Shown in pieces: positions 36,646-48,140 of a stretch of 64,000 nt of DNA. Numbering within the stretch: position 1 is the first letter of the stretch; each line of letters begins with the position of its first letter. Where the stretch lies: assembly GCA_034336665.1 (NCBI GenBank), contig CM067592.1, forward strand, positions 31,627,942 to 31,691,941, read 5' to 3'. The position numbers and the translations under genes were made by a program. Source of the DNA: Luscinia megarhynchos (taxonomy: Eukaryota > Chordata > Aves > Passeriformes > Turdidae). The notes beneath the pieces were generated by a model. The model ran no database searches. It was not told the DNA's origin and worked only from the letters and a program-made list of their open reading frames with translations.

Positions 36646-38575
36646 TTTGATTTCAGTTTTCAGCTGAGCTTTTGTACATCAAAATACAGTATTTCAGTAG
36701 CTAAGGTATTTTGTATAACAAGCTTTTCCTTTCCCTTTTTTCATGTTTTACTCTTTCAGTAATGCTCAAAAAAACCTTGAGCTTTCAAAATATGTTCAGA
36801 AGTTTGGATTAATTTCTTACTTGAAGTCAAAAATGTAACAAATTAGGTACTGAAAGATACTTTTTTTTTTAATTTAAAATTCTGCCATTAGATACCTTCT
36901 GAAGTTGTATTTATTATGAAATAATGTGTTACATATTCTTCATATTTGTACCCTGCAAGAGATGTGGGAGCTTAAAGCATTGGCAATGTTAGATTTTTTC
37001 TTCTCTTCCATGGAAAACATCTGCAATTCTGTAGTTGAGATTAGAAATATGCAAATAGAATTTATTCACAGAATATATTAAATAGCTGCAGAGAAAAAAA
37101 ATGCTGAAGAGAGACCCTACAATTATTTATCAGCAAGTTATAAATACCTTTTTGCACTTAAAAAATTTTAAGTGTTGATAGTGAACTGTCTCCTATAATT
37201 TCAAACTTTGTCATTATTCAAGGAAAAGTTAAGTTTTTCTACCTAGTCTTTGACATTGAATAGTAACTCATTTGTTGGGTACACCAGGTATATTTGTCAA
37301 GAAACAAAATAATTTCCTACCTCATTCATTTGTGAATTTTGCTATTTCCTTACATCATTGTTGCTGTTATGAACAGGACACGATAGTTCTCATACTATTT
37401 CAAGGAATTCGATTGTAGTACGCTTCTGATGCATCTAAATACCTATAAGACATTTTTATGCAATTTTAAGGAATTTATTTAAATTTAATTATTCACTTTT
37501 CAGTTATAGAAATATTTTTATAACCTCAATATTTGAGGCATCATTGCTGAAAGGGAAAAATGCATTTTCTTATTTCTTTAACTAAGTCTGTATGTAAATG
37601 GAAAACTAATATACTCTTGGCAGTAGATTAGGGATGATATTCTACAAGGAGGCTTTTATTTTAAATTATTAATGAATCATGGAATATTTGCCTTACTGAG
37701 AATGAGTGATTGCATCTGTGAGTAGCATAATACCAAAGCAGGTCTAAGGCTGTTGCCACCATCTGAAATTCTGTTCTAGATATTGCTGTAATATTTATAT
37801 TTTCATTCTTGCCTCAAAACACTCTGGAGAGAACAGTCATATAAAGCTTCCTCAGGACTGATGTTTTCTTCTGAGAGAACTCTAGCAAGGTTTACATAGA
37901 GATTGAAGTTTTGTTTGAGTAAGCTGCCTTGCTGCTGTATTTCCTGGATACACCTTTGCAGTTTGCTGACTAACTTCTACAGTAGGGTTTATGGTAAAAG
38001 GCAGACCTTTGCTTGTTCGTATTGTTTTCAGTGAACGCTTTCAGAAATTTTCTTGTATGCTGTTTCTTTTCCTGAAGAAACTATTCCTTGCATTGAATTA
38101 TCAGTACATAATAAGAGCAGATTTAATGAGCAGTCTCGAAAATGAATCTGTATCTATGATTCTTAGTGAATGATACTTGTGAATTTTTGTGAGAGCTTAA
38201 AACAATGAATGCATGGCTGCTTGCTTTTAGGAGCTGCTACATAGAAAACAAGGTTTAATCTGTTTAGTAGTTAAATAGGGAGCTACTGTTTTGCAAAGAT
38301 TTGGTTCGGAACCCTCCTTCCACATCCAGCAACTGAGTTAAGGAAAATTTATTAGAATAAAGAAGAGGTAGCCACCTAAAACTCGAAATGCACCTTTTTT
38401 CTGGTATTTTGCATTTTTCATACATGCTCATCCACCTTTATGTATTTGCTTAGACCGCAATAAATGTATGCATGTATGTCCAGGTGCATCCATATATCTG
38501 TATATATGGATAACTTGCATAGCAGATGTTAAGTATTTCTTCACCATTAATCCACTTCAAATGCTTTCTTTGCAG
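36646..38575. other. Intron sequence, nothing recognised
   Basis: AT-rich, with only chance open frames. It ends with the acceptor 'atgctttctttgcag' of the next CNTLN exon. Confidence 0.5.
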
Positions 38576-38676
38576 AATTTGGAAATTGATTTAGCAGAGA
38601 CAAGAGAACAAAAAAAAAGTTGCACAGTATGTACAGTAACTTATCATCTCAGGTAGAAGTGAACAGTCGGAGCTAA
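38576..38676 (+). pseudogene. CNTLN: CNTLN exon with two 1-nt deletions
   Basis: Preceded by 'ctttctttgcag' and followed by 'gtaagt'. It reads NLEIDLAETREQKK in phase with the previous exon, then loses frame in a run of nine A at 38610-38618; ten would keep it open. The next frame gives KLHSMYSNLSSQVEVN, where human has VSQSKYNALSLQLS. A second slip at 38665-38667 is needed to reach SEL, the counterpart of human TEL. Adding back one base at each place gives 34 codons and one base, the length I infer for the human exon. Uncorrected, translation stops at TAG 38654-38656. Confidence 0.82.
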
Positions 38677-39186
38677 GTAAGTATTCAAAAATAACTTCAA
38701 ATGTGAATCCTCTCAAAAGGACTGTTGTTCAGCTTAATGGTGTGTTGTTCCACAAAGTATCATGCATTAGCGATACTTTTGTGCAATATTTTGTTTCACT
38801 ATTTTTTTCACAAGATGTAAGGCTTTTGGAAGACTACCAGTTTATCTATCTTCATGATACATTTTGACTCTTAGTATATCTTACCTGTTTTTAAGTAGTG
38901 ATAGACTTTAGAAATTACATTTCTGTAATTTGTATCTACTGAAAGTAACAAAATAACATGATTAGTGACATACCGTTAATTACAGAAGCTAAACACCCTA
39001 AACTTGAAAAATATTTAAGTCTAAGTTTAACTTTTTAATTAGATTCAAATCTGACAAGTCAGCAAAAGTCTATGTAGGCCTGTGTTAAAGATTTAAAGTG
39101 CAGTGATTTAAGCTTTATCTTAGGTGTCACATACTATTTCTTTACACTGAATCCATTAGATTAGTGCTGCATTATTTGTGTCTCAG

Positions 39187-39251
39187 AAAAGAACTAAAGG
39201 ACAGAATGAATTATATGAATTGGAAAGACTGCTGAATTCCCCAGAACGAAG
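39187..39251 (+). other. Candidate extra CNTLN exon
   Basis: A 65-base block between 'gtgtctcag' and the donor 'gtaatg' reads KRTKGQNELYELERLL and NSPER, leaving AG. Joined to the exon at 50282 this would give RRKELEDL in frame. It is coiled-coil-like and splice-bounded. However, entry from the previous exon would need phase 0 whereas that exon appears to end in phase 1. It is also about ten codons longer than the human segment recalled for this position (QKDMDITLVR). It may be a bird-specific exon, another lesion, or chance. Confidence 0.3.
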
Positions 39252-39348
39252 GTAATGTCAGAAGATAATTGGTAACTCTAAGCTGATTGTCAGGAAATTG
39301 TCCATGTTTTACTTCTTAATTTCAGAGGCATACACAGTACTTCATTCC

Positions 39349-39913
39349 TGTCACAGTTAAGTCGAGAGGGACAGGGCTGGTATCACAACCAGCCCTTTAA
39401 CTGGTATTCCCACCAGTCCTTTATTCACAAACTCTACATGCCTTCTTTTACAGACCTTTTTCTCATACAACTCTGACTTCTTCTTTCATAGACCTCTCTA
39501 TGATAATTCTGACTTCTCCTTTTACTGGCAGCTTCACACTGTGCTGATTCCTTTTCTTATAGGCAGTTCCACATAGCTCTGACTCATTCTTTCATTCTGC
39601 ATGACTGGCTAACCCCAAGCTGTCCCTTTCCGGCCACCTAAACCATACTGTCCCTCACACAACAACTTCTTAACTTACCTGTCCCTTACCTCCTCACAGC
39701 ACAGGCAGCAGCGTCCTTTTCTTACTCCAGCAGACTCTCGGTCTCAATCTTCAACTGCAAGTGCCTCTAACTGGTGATCAGCTAACCCACTCCTTTGTAT
39801 CCCCCAAACTGATTGACCAGACACAGATGTTTCCACTCCTTGGTAATCAGTACAGCTGCAAGTCAATGGGGGAGATTCCCTCCTGCACTACCCTTTCAGC
39901 TTAACTCTCCACA
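39349..39913 (-). repeat. ERV LTR, complete-looking copy
   Basis: 565 bases bounded by TG and CA. On the minus strand it starts TGTGGAGAGTTAAGC and ends CGACTTAACTGTGACA. A small hairpin (GGGCTGGT and ACCAGCCC, at about 39374-39395) lies in the R/U5 part and is also present in the other copy. Promoter-type and polyadenylation-type motifs are in the expected order. I could not name the LTR family. Confidence 0.7.
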
Positions 39914-41342
39914 AATTCCCCCTTTTTTTATTTAAGTAAATTGACATTATAATACAACAAGGTCACATTCACATGTTTTACTTAAGACTAAAAGCTACAT
40001 AATTGTGTGGGCAACACATTACAATAAAGACATATACTTCAAATCCTAGTTTCACAAATACCACAAGTATTTGCTCTAATTTTACTTGACTCTTTCAGCA
40101 AGTTTTCATATAAGATATAATTGTTTCTATGCTATAGATTACCACAGAATTCTTTTAATTTAATTAGATATTTACCTTTTTTCAGAGCCAAGAGTTTTAT
40201 CTTGATATTATAATTTCACATGTAGCCAATTTATTCCAGTTTTATTACTCAAAGTAAAGGTTTATAGTAGCATAACAGCCATTTTCATTTATTCCAATTA
40301 ATTCTTTTTCATTCTTTTCTCACTGATTATTAGCTTTCTCTTATTGTTTAGTTTAGTTTAGTTTGGCTATCAGTGTAGAATATTAACTTAAGGATGTCGT
40401 ATTAGCTTCCTCTTTTCCTCTTATTCACAAATACATTTGTGAATTAAATTTAATTCATTGCTCAGACTCATACAATACATATTATTAAAGTTTTGGAATT
40501 AAGGGCTGTGATTCATAAATACAATATATATGTCTTAACATTAAATAGACACATTGCACTGTACAATAGACTATTTTCTCTTCAGCTTCACCTCTCTTAT
40601 TACTTTAATTACTTCGCTTGTTGCTGATTAGCTTAGTGGCGTTTATAAAGTTACATTAACGAACTGCTGTGTAGGACTAATATATTTTGACTCAGCACTT
40701 AACACAGTGTTTTAGGGACACAGAAATTATTCCAGCAGGCTCTACGTTAGGGACAGGCACATTCTCTAGCTCATTTTCCTGTTTTTCTCAATTAACTTCA
40801 ATTCCTTGCTTTGCTTTTTCTTCTGACTCTTACTCTGTTTACCATTCCTTTAAAGACTCATAGAGTAATCTTCAGATGGTAGCGAAATCTGTAACTGCCT
40901 TGACCTCTCTGGTAGTGTCTCTTTGTAGCTGCTGCCCATATCGCTTGGCTGCCTCCTCCCGTGTTCCAACAAAAAGGCAGTTTGTAGCAGCAAAGTTTGC
41001 AATGTCTATTTATCATATTTTATCAAACTTCTGCAGCTCTTCTCTCGTTTAGATATCACATTCCATAATTTTTTTCAATGTCTTTCCAAGTACTAAAGGC
41101 AGTGCTTCTTGGTATTTAAAGTCATGTGACAGCCCCCAGCATCATGCCACAGAGGGCATATTTGCTGCTTTCGACACACCTGCTTTCCGATAAGGCTTTC
41201 CCTGTTGACAGGACACTTTCTTCACATAATGCATTACTTCCCATTTTCAGTCTGGACCCAGCAGCTTCCCTGCTGCTCTCTGCTTCACTGGGCTCCATCT
41301 CCAGCTGTACCTCACCCTATAGCCCAATTCCCAATCACTATT

Positions 41343-41514
41343 TGTCACAGTTAAATCGAGAGACAGGGCTGGTACCACCACCAGCCCTTTGACTGGCATT
41401 CCCACCAGTCCTTTATTCACAAACTCTACCTGCCTTCTTTTACAGACCTTTTTCTCACACAACTCTGACTTCTTCTTTCATAGACCTCTCTGATAATTTT
41501 GACTCCTCCCCTTA
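41343..41514 (-). repeat. ERV LTR, truncated copy
   Basis: Matches the first 175 bases or so of the LTR at 39349, with roughly a dozen substitutions and two small indels by eye. The remaining 390 bases, corresponding to most of U3, are missing. The divergence between the two copies suggests the insertion is not recent. Confidence 0.8.
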
Positions 41515-44500
41515 CATTCCTATGTTAGATAAATAATATTCTCTTCAATATTCCTTTAAATTGTGGTTTTTCCTGAAGAGCTGCAGTTGGGAAGTAAAAA
41601 TCGTTGATATGGATACTCCTCTTAACTTTCCAAAAACAAATATTCTTTCTGTAGGGAGTGAGTATAACCAAAAAATATGATTTTTGATGCATCTGACCTA
41701 AACTGTCATCTTGTTGGAATCTCTTCAAGAAAGATGATGTCTTTACAAGAAAAAATATTTTCATGTTTAAAAGGAATAATACCAGTTGGGTTTTAAAAAG
41801 TCAATAAACATGCATAAGCTTATTGGGAAATTGTATTGAAAGATGCAGTCAATTTGGAAAATTTAGCAGTAGACTAAGAGAATTTATCTCCTGAAATTAT
41901 TCTCAGAAAAATACATGTGTGTGAGGACTCGGGACAGCAAATAAGGCATTTTAGAGTCAGGTAATCTAGTTTGCAAAGTTACTGCTTGCTGGCTTCAGCT
42001 TACGATATTGTAGTCTGAGTTGGCCAAATCTTTGAACTTCAAATTTCTCAAAATGTATTCTTTGTTATTCTTTGCAAAACAATCTCTTAGAATTTGGCAC
42101 AAACACCTCATTAAAGTATGGAATTAAAATAAGGAGATTTTTGAACACAAGATATTTTTTGAACATGAGGTAATAAAGAGATGAGAACCATACTTGTTTT
42201 AAAGTCTTCTTCTATGTTTTCCTATATAACCAATCCTCTAAATTTATGGAAAACAGTTTGGTAAATTGATCATATGGGGGTTTTTTGTGTGCTTTAATGT
42301 TTTTCTTCCTAGATATTTAGTGGTATTGCAATAAGTAACAGTATTTTTCGATATCACTGGTATGTGAGTTATTCTTCACATGTCTGTATATGTTTGATCA
42401 GTATTAATTGTCTGCTAACTTCTGTCTGGTAATCTTTCTCAATGAACTTCAGCTACAAATTTCTTTTTGACATTTCTGTTATGAAGAAAGAAGGCTTAAG
42501 CTTAATATGTAGACATCAGTTTCAGTAGTTAGCAATACATACTAAGAATTGAAAATATTCTGTACTTTTATGATACTGAATACTGAAATTTCTCCTTATC
42601 TTCCTAAGATGTCAGTATGTAGAAAAAATTACTTTTCTGTTGTTTCTCAATTAGAAAGAAATAGTCAAAATTATATTTGTAAAAAAAACCAAAAAACCTC
42701 TCTTATTTAAGTTAAAATAACAGCTCCCCAGTTAAAGGAAAAAATCTGAGGAGAAAATAAAGTCTTCCCATCTTCTTATCTTCCTAGGCCGAAGTCTTGC
42801 AATTGTTTTGAATTTATGATTAAAGCACTTATTTTTTCCAGTTTATGGTAACTGTTTGGTTTTTTTAAAATCCATTTAATATTTAGTCTTATGAAAGTAT
42901 CAATCACATTGAATGCTTGGTTGTCATTTGATGTTGGCAGAAAATTATTGGACAAATGGTGTGGAAAATACCCCATGCTCCCTAGTATCTTCAGTTTCCT
43001 ATCATCAATTTCAAACTTCAGAGCTGCAAAAGGCAATCTGTCTTGCAAATACATCTGTTCTCCCCTGTCCTCTGTCTCCCTGTTTGCTGCCTTCTACCTT
43101 CCCCACCCTCTCATTATTTGAAAACAGAGCAGGAACACAATTTAAATTGTTAGAAACAAGTTCTAGAATAAGAAAGAAAGAAAGGCAATTGGCATCTGTT
43201 ATTTGATGGATTCTTTCATATACAGCATAGGCAGATTCAGGAAATTATACCTTCTGCTGACATCTTGATAATAATGTCTGAAATTTTTACAGTATGTGCT
43301 AAGTTTGATTGGAAAAGGAAGTCTCCAAGAGAATATGTACATACTGACTAGTGCTCTGTGTCTTGTGCATTCTCAACTTCCTGTGTTGTGCATATCCGTC
43401 GGCTTGTTGGCAAGAGGTTTTTTTAGTTTAACAGTAGATGTGTCTGTAGACATCAAGAGGATTGTTATCTTCAGTAGGTTAGCAGAGATCAAACTTCAAA
43501 GAAATACTCCAGTGCACTCTGGTTCTACATAATAAGAAGGTGTTTTTTAAAATACTGCCATGTGTCAGTAAAAGTTGGCTACATACTTTTGAGGTGTGGA
43601 AGATAAATTTTCTAGGACCAATGAACAAATGGTATTTACAGGATGCATCCTACATGGTGAATGTCTTCAAGAAGCCATTGCCTTTCTTTTTTGTCTAAGT
43701 TTTTGCAAGGCACTCTTCACCTCACTGGGTTTAATTTCAAACTTCTGAATTACCTGTGAAATGCACTTTCTTGTTATATTTTTCATGTTTTCATTTCATT
43801 CATACAGATTTTCTGGATCTCTTTAAGTCCCGTGGTAACCTTTCCATTTTCATTTTATTTTTGCTTTAGAAATACACTAAATGCTAGGCTTTAGAACTTT
43901 GTTGTCTGACACAGCTCCAGTGGAGCTCTGAGCATCAAACGGAAGAGGTTTGCTTGACTCACTGAGGCTTGAGCCTTGCTGTCACAAGTATCCAGGAAAT
44001 ATTAAACTGTTTACAAATATAGTAAAATCTATTCTAAAATGAATTTGAATTTCTTACCCCAGTGTTTTTAGTGGAAATGTGGGCCATGACTTCATTCTTT
44101 TGATTCGTGTCTAGTCCAAATCTATCCCTGATATTTTCCTACTGCTTTTTTTTATAATAATGTTCCCATTTTTACTCTCACATCCTGTGTGCTCTCACCC
44201 TGCCCACCACACCTTCCAGTGCAGTTGCTGTTAACTTGTGTGCTGTAAATTATGAGGCAGTCAGATTTTTACATAAATCTTGTTTTGCTGCTCTTGGATT
44301 TTTCAGGCTATTTTTTGCTATATGCTGCAAACCCCTTTTTGAGTATTTATGCCATTTCCATGAGAAATCATAATTTACAGGCCCTGTCACTGTGCTGCAT
44401 TTTTAAACTACAGGAAATTGAATACAGAGATTTCTTGAATTACCCCAAACTATCTTGTATTCTGTTGATAACAGGGGCAGCTGAGGTCCTCAAAGTCCCA

Positions 44501-45728
44501 GTGTATTCACCAGAATAATTGTAGTGGTGAAAGAAAGCTAAGAACATCACCTGAAGTGATGTGTGTGTTTTTAATTCTGTTTGTAGAACAGTTATATAGC
44601 TTGTGGAATGACAATAGCTATTAATTTCATTTACATCTCTGGGAATCTGCAGGTTACTCTAAAACCATTGGTAGGGGCATATAAGGCCCCTTGCCCCTAC
44701 AAAGACAGAAAGGTTTTATTTAATTTTATGTTTTAGGGATAGAAGGAAATGTCTGTGAGCACCAGAGCTGTCTCTACCCTAAGCAGTGGTAGTGACTTAA
44801 ATACTGTTACTGGTCAGATAAGTTGTCAAATGATTGAGTCTTGCTACTGTCTACTTCGTGGTGTCTTCATGTACCATGAAGACCTTGCAACGCTAAAAGC
44901 AAAGTCTACTAAGGTTACTGTACCAACAATCTCACTTCAGGGACTGAAATAATTTAGTAATGCTCTTCTATTTTGACCTGAGAAATACCAGACTGTTTTT
45001 CATAGAACAACCTTTCTTGTTGCTTGAAGAGTGCAAGTCAATTCCTCTAAATTTCCTCATTTTCCATTTTCCATTTTCATTGTATTCATCTTAAGGTATG
45101 AGGTTAGAGACTCAGAGGTATTTTTGTATTTCTCAGTACTACCTCCTGACTTTACTCTTAAAGAAGTTAAAAGCTCTCAGTGTATCACAGCATGTTAGTT
45201 TATGTATTAGTTTAAGTGTTGCAGTTTGGATCTTAGCTGTCAGTATTGTTTTTCCAATTACTGTTGCTCCTGGTGACTTTGTTCTTAAAACTGTGTTTCT
45301 TTAAAGTATATAGTATTTTGAAATATATTACAACCATGTGTTTATATTTATATATCTATATGTATGTATGTACATGTTTATATATAATCTATATATTTTA
45401 TATGTAGTATATATTTTATATATATATATATATCTGCATGTATGTATAGATGCCTTTATATCATATACAGATGTGTATGATATCTCTTATATGTTAAATG
45501 TATCTCATTATACTTGTTACATTCAATTAGTAGTTTTTGGTTATTTCTTCTGTTGCATGCTCACCTCAGTATTTTTTCTGAGGACTTGACATCCTTATCC
45601 TGCCACAGTGATGGGATAAGGTATCTGTTTTGAGGAGTGTTTGTTCTTTGCTGCTTAGAGTAAGCATATTAATAAATATTTTGAGGTTGATTTTGAATAT
45701 TCTGGGCACAGGACAAGCAAATTAGTAA
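41515..45728. other. Intron sequence with a short hairpin and AT microsatellite
   Basis: AT-rich sequence. GTAGGGGC at 44671-44678 pairs perfectly with GCCCCTAC at 44693-44700, a hairpin with a 14-base loop. An irregular (TA)/(TATG)-rich stretch occupies about 45336-45440. Open frames at 42776-43206 and 44252-44518 show no recognised motif. No CNTLN exon was found here. Confidence 0.5.
45336..45440. repeat. TA/TATG-rich simple repeat
   Basis: About 100 bases of alternating purine-pyrimidine sequence dominated by TATA and TATG units, with an uninterrupted (TA)n run near 45417-45432. It yields a Tyr/Ile-rich spurious frame. Confidence 0.85.
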
Positions 45729-46930
45729 CAGAATCACAGAAAATCACTGAGTGGCTGAAACTGGCAGACATCTCTGGAGATGGTGTAATACACTCCTTTA
45801 GCAGATCCAGCCCTCTGCCCCTGGAGTATCAGCTACAGCAGTCTGCCCAGTACTGTGTCCAGTCTGGTGTATGTCTAAGAATGGAGACTCTACAGCCTCT
45901 CTGAGTAGGCTCTTCCAGTGTCCGGCCACTTTCAATGGATAAAAATATTTTTACTATGTTTAGCTGGAATTTCATTTGTTTTTTATTGGTGCTTATTGCC
46001 TCTTTTCCTGTCACTGAGCACTGCTTACAAGTCTGTCTGCATCTTCTTTCTAGATTGCCATCAGGTGTTTATAGATGTTAATTGTTCGGATGTCATTGAG
46101 CTTTGCCTTCTCCAGGCTGAGCAGACCCAGCTTTCCCAGCCTCTCTGTGTATAGAAGATGCTGCAATACTTAAATCATCTTTGTGGCCCTTCATTGGCTC
46201 TCTCCAGCTATGTCCATGTTTCTCTGGTACTGGGGAGCCCAGAACCAGACACAGCACCAAAATGTGCCTTAAAACTTCTGACTAGAGGGGTAGGATCATC
46301 TCGCTTGCTCTGCTGGTAACAGTATCCTCTGTGCAGCTCAGGATGTCATTGGCATTTGGCACAAGGCCACATTACTATCTGGTGGCTATTCAGGTGTCCA
46401 CCAGGATCCCCAGGGCATTTTCTCACTAGGTACATTCCAGCTCGTCTGTTCCCAGATTGTGCTTTTACACAGAATTATTACCACCCAAGGGCACTAATTT
46501 GCACTTGTCTTTGTTGAATTTCATGAGGTTCCTGTCCAGCTGCTTGTCTGGTCTGTCAAGGTTCCTCTCAATGATAGCCCTGACATCTGTTGTGCCATCC
46601 CCCTTTTTTGTGTCATCACCAAAGTTGCCATGGTGCATTCTGTCCCATTGTCTGGATCATTAATGAAGATTTTGAGAAGTGGTGGCCCTCATGTTAGCCC
46701 CTATGTTAGCCCCTTTAGTGCCTGGCCTTGAACTGACCTTTGCATCACTGATTGCAACTCTTCAAACCCAGTATTCTACCAGTTCAAGGGAACTTTGCTG
46801 TCCACTTATCTAGCTTGTACTTCATCAATCTGTCTATAGCATTTTATGGGAGACTCTGTCTATTACAATCAAAAAGAAGAGCATCTGGTGCTCACCCTTT
46901 ATCCACTGAGACAGTAATTCCCTCAAAGCA
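45729..46930 (-). mobile_element. CR1 LINE, reversed, 3' part of a split copy
   Basis: The + strand begins with 'aacagaatcacagaaaatca', a reversed CR1 tail. It passes 'ctctccaggctgagcagacc'-type sequence (approximate), 'ctggggagcccagaac', 'cacttgtctttgttgaattt' and 'gtcattaatgaagattt'-like phrases, which belong to reversed late ORF2. It includes a pyrimidine-rich stretch and is diverged. The copy is interrupted at 46931 by the SINE and resumes at 47071. Open frames at 45918-46154, 46457-46663 and 46752-46982 are antisense reads. Confidence 0.85.
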
Positions 46931-47070
46931 GGCTGCCAGGCTAGTTGGTCAGAGCATAGTGCTAATAACATCGAGGTTGTAGGTTCAGTCCCTGTACAAG
47001 TCATTTACTTAAGAGTTGTACATGATGAGCATTGTGGTCCTTTTCGAACTCAGAATATTCTATAAATCTG
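46931..47070 (+). mobile_element. tRNA-Ile-derived SINE with CR1-like tail (TguSINE1-like)
   Basis: The first 75 bases or so follow a tRNA-Ile(AAT) gene: 'agttggtcagagcatagt' (A-box region), 'gctaataac' carrying the AAT anticodon, and 'aggttcagtccctgtac' (B box). The remainder, 'gttgtacatgatgagcattg' to 'ctcagaatattctataaatc', matches the short 3' tail of a CR1 element, the part that lets the CR1 machinery copy a SINE. The songbird SINE TguSINE1 has this make-up. Both pol III boxes carry substitutions, so it is an old and probably silent copy. It is not a functional tRNA gene: the acceptor stem no longer pairs well. Confidence 0.8.
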
Positions 47071-47330
47071 TAAATATTATTTCCTTTTATGACTCCCAGT
47101 GATCATCTTCTCCATTACATGGTCCATTACCTTCCCAGGGACTAAGATGTAGTTGAACTGCTCTGGTTTCCCAGAACCTTCTTTTTGAACATAGGCCTTC
47201 CTAAAGAACCTATATCTGTGCATGGCAGTGGTTAAATCATGTGAGTTGTTCCACTTGTCTCTGTGATCCCAATGAGTCCAGCAGGTGCAGACAGATCTCT
47301 CAATCCTCCTGTTGTCTCCATGCCAATGTG
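47071..47330 (-). mobile_element. CR1 LINE, reversed, 5' part of the split copy
   Basis: Resumes CR1 ORF2 on the minus strand. PGKVMDHVMEKMI corresponds to the CR1 reverse-transcriptase segment PGKIMEQ. Further 5', GLIGITETSGTTHMI corresponds to the endonuclease start (VAITETWWDDSH in the copy at 51.6 kb). The sequence between endonuclease and RT is deleted. With the piece at 45729-46930 it forms one insertion of about 1.5 kb, split by the SINE. Confidence 0.75.
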
Positions 47331-48140
47331 CTGTATCCATTTGTACAGCAGCTTCAGATAGGCACTCAGCTGTGCTTGTTTCCCTGTGTGTGGAAAATCA
47401 CCCTGTAAAAGGCCAGCTTCTACAAAGGAGGCAGAGAAATCCTGCAACAATCAACTTTATTTGAGTAAAGGGAGAGAATCCACTAGGACATATTCCTATG
47501 GAGTCTGTCTTGGGTTTTTGGAAGCCATGGTTTCTTTTATCCCAAACTGATGACTGCATGTTGCCCTCCTCCTTTCCCCATTGTCTAAGGTACTAGGAAG
47601 GTACAGCCTTCCCGAATCATATGCTGCGTATTCCCTCTGTAAGATGTATCCCTCCACAGACCCATTATGCATTGCATGGCCATTAAAATTAGCTTTAAGC
47701 CCACCCTCTCTGGAGAAGTTAATAGTCATAAGTTTATTAAGCCTGCACATTTTTCCCTGAAGTTCAGCCTGCACTCGGTTCTGCAACAAACTTGTGTGGC
47801 TTGATTTTCATGAAGACCCACACACCCATTTCTCCAGAACTTGACTGGTTCTTTCAGTTTGAGTTGTTTGTGAAGACATTATCACCCATTTTTCCTATCA
47901 ACAGATAGACACTTAAGAACCTCCCTCATACTATCAGCACTCCGTTATTTATGTGCATAAAGTGAACATCCTCCCTGATCATTCCACTACTCATCACAAG
48001 TTTTTTTCTGTCCATATCTACCTGTCTGCTTTTGCCTGCCAGTCCAGACCACAGCTGTCTTGTCATGTCATCAACATCTTTGATCCCTGCCATTCCTAGT
48101 TTAAAGCTTCCCTCTGTTGGCTCCTCTGTTATCAAAGTAC
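47331..48140 (-). other. Unidentified repeat-like block, possibly LTR-derived
   Basis: This block is less AT-rich than the surrounding intron and has several medium minus-strand frames (47496-47789 and 47926-48135). On the minus strand there is GGGATAAAAG (about 47537-47546) and, 75 bases further, AATAAAG (about 47456-47462), the spacing of an LTR promoter and polyadenylation signal. I see no paired copy or clean TG/CA ends. The frame at 47926-48135 includes DDMTRQLWSGLAGK, which I do not recognise. It could be the upstream part of the adjoining reversed CR1 (ORF1 or 5' UTR), a solo LTR, or another repeat. Confidence 0.35.

Larger units (their letters stand above)
39349..41514 (-). mobile_element. 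Endogenous retrovirus remnant, internally deleted
   Basis: Two direct repeats, 39349-39913 and 41343-41514, begin with the same TGTCACAGTTAA and flank 1.43 kb of AT-rich internal sequence. Orientation is minus. Read that way, the full copy has a TATA-like CCTATAAG (about 39556-39563) and an AATAAA (39420-39425). A purine tract, seen as 'ttccccctttttttatttaa' on the + strand from 39916, adjoins the LTR at its inner end. The internal part is far too short for a working provirus; stops are frequent and I recognise no intact gag, pol or env. The hexamer CATTCC lies directly outside both ends (39343-39348 and 41515-41520), which looks like a target-site duplication. Confidence 0.75.

Noticed and set aside
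39525..39545. TGGCAGCTTCAC as a primer-binding site of a + strand element with a 175-base LTR
   Set aside because: No purine tract precedes the right copy on the + strand, whereas the minus orientation has a TATA-like box, AATAAA and an adjoining purine tract.
45338..45589. 83-codon Tyr/Ile-rich frame
   Set aside because: Translation of a TA/TATG simple repeat.
46941..47005. Functional tRNA-Ile gene
   Set aside because: The acceptor stem does not pair, the boxes carry substitutions and a CR1-like tail follows, so it is a SINE head.
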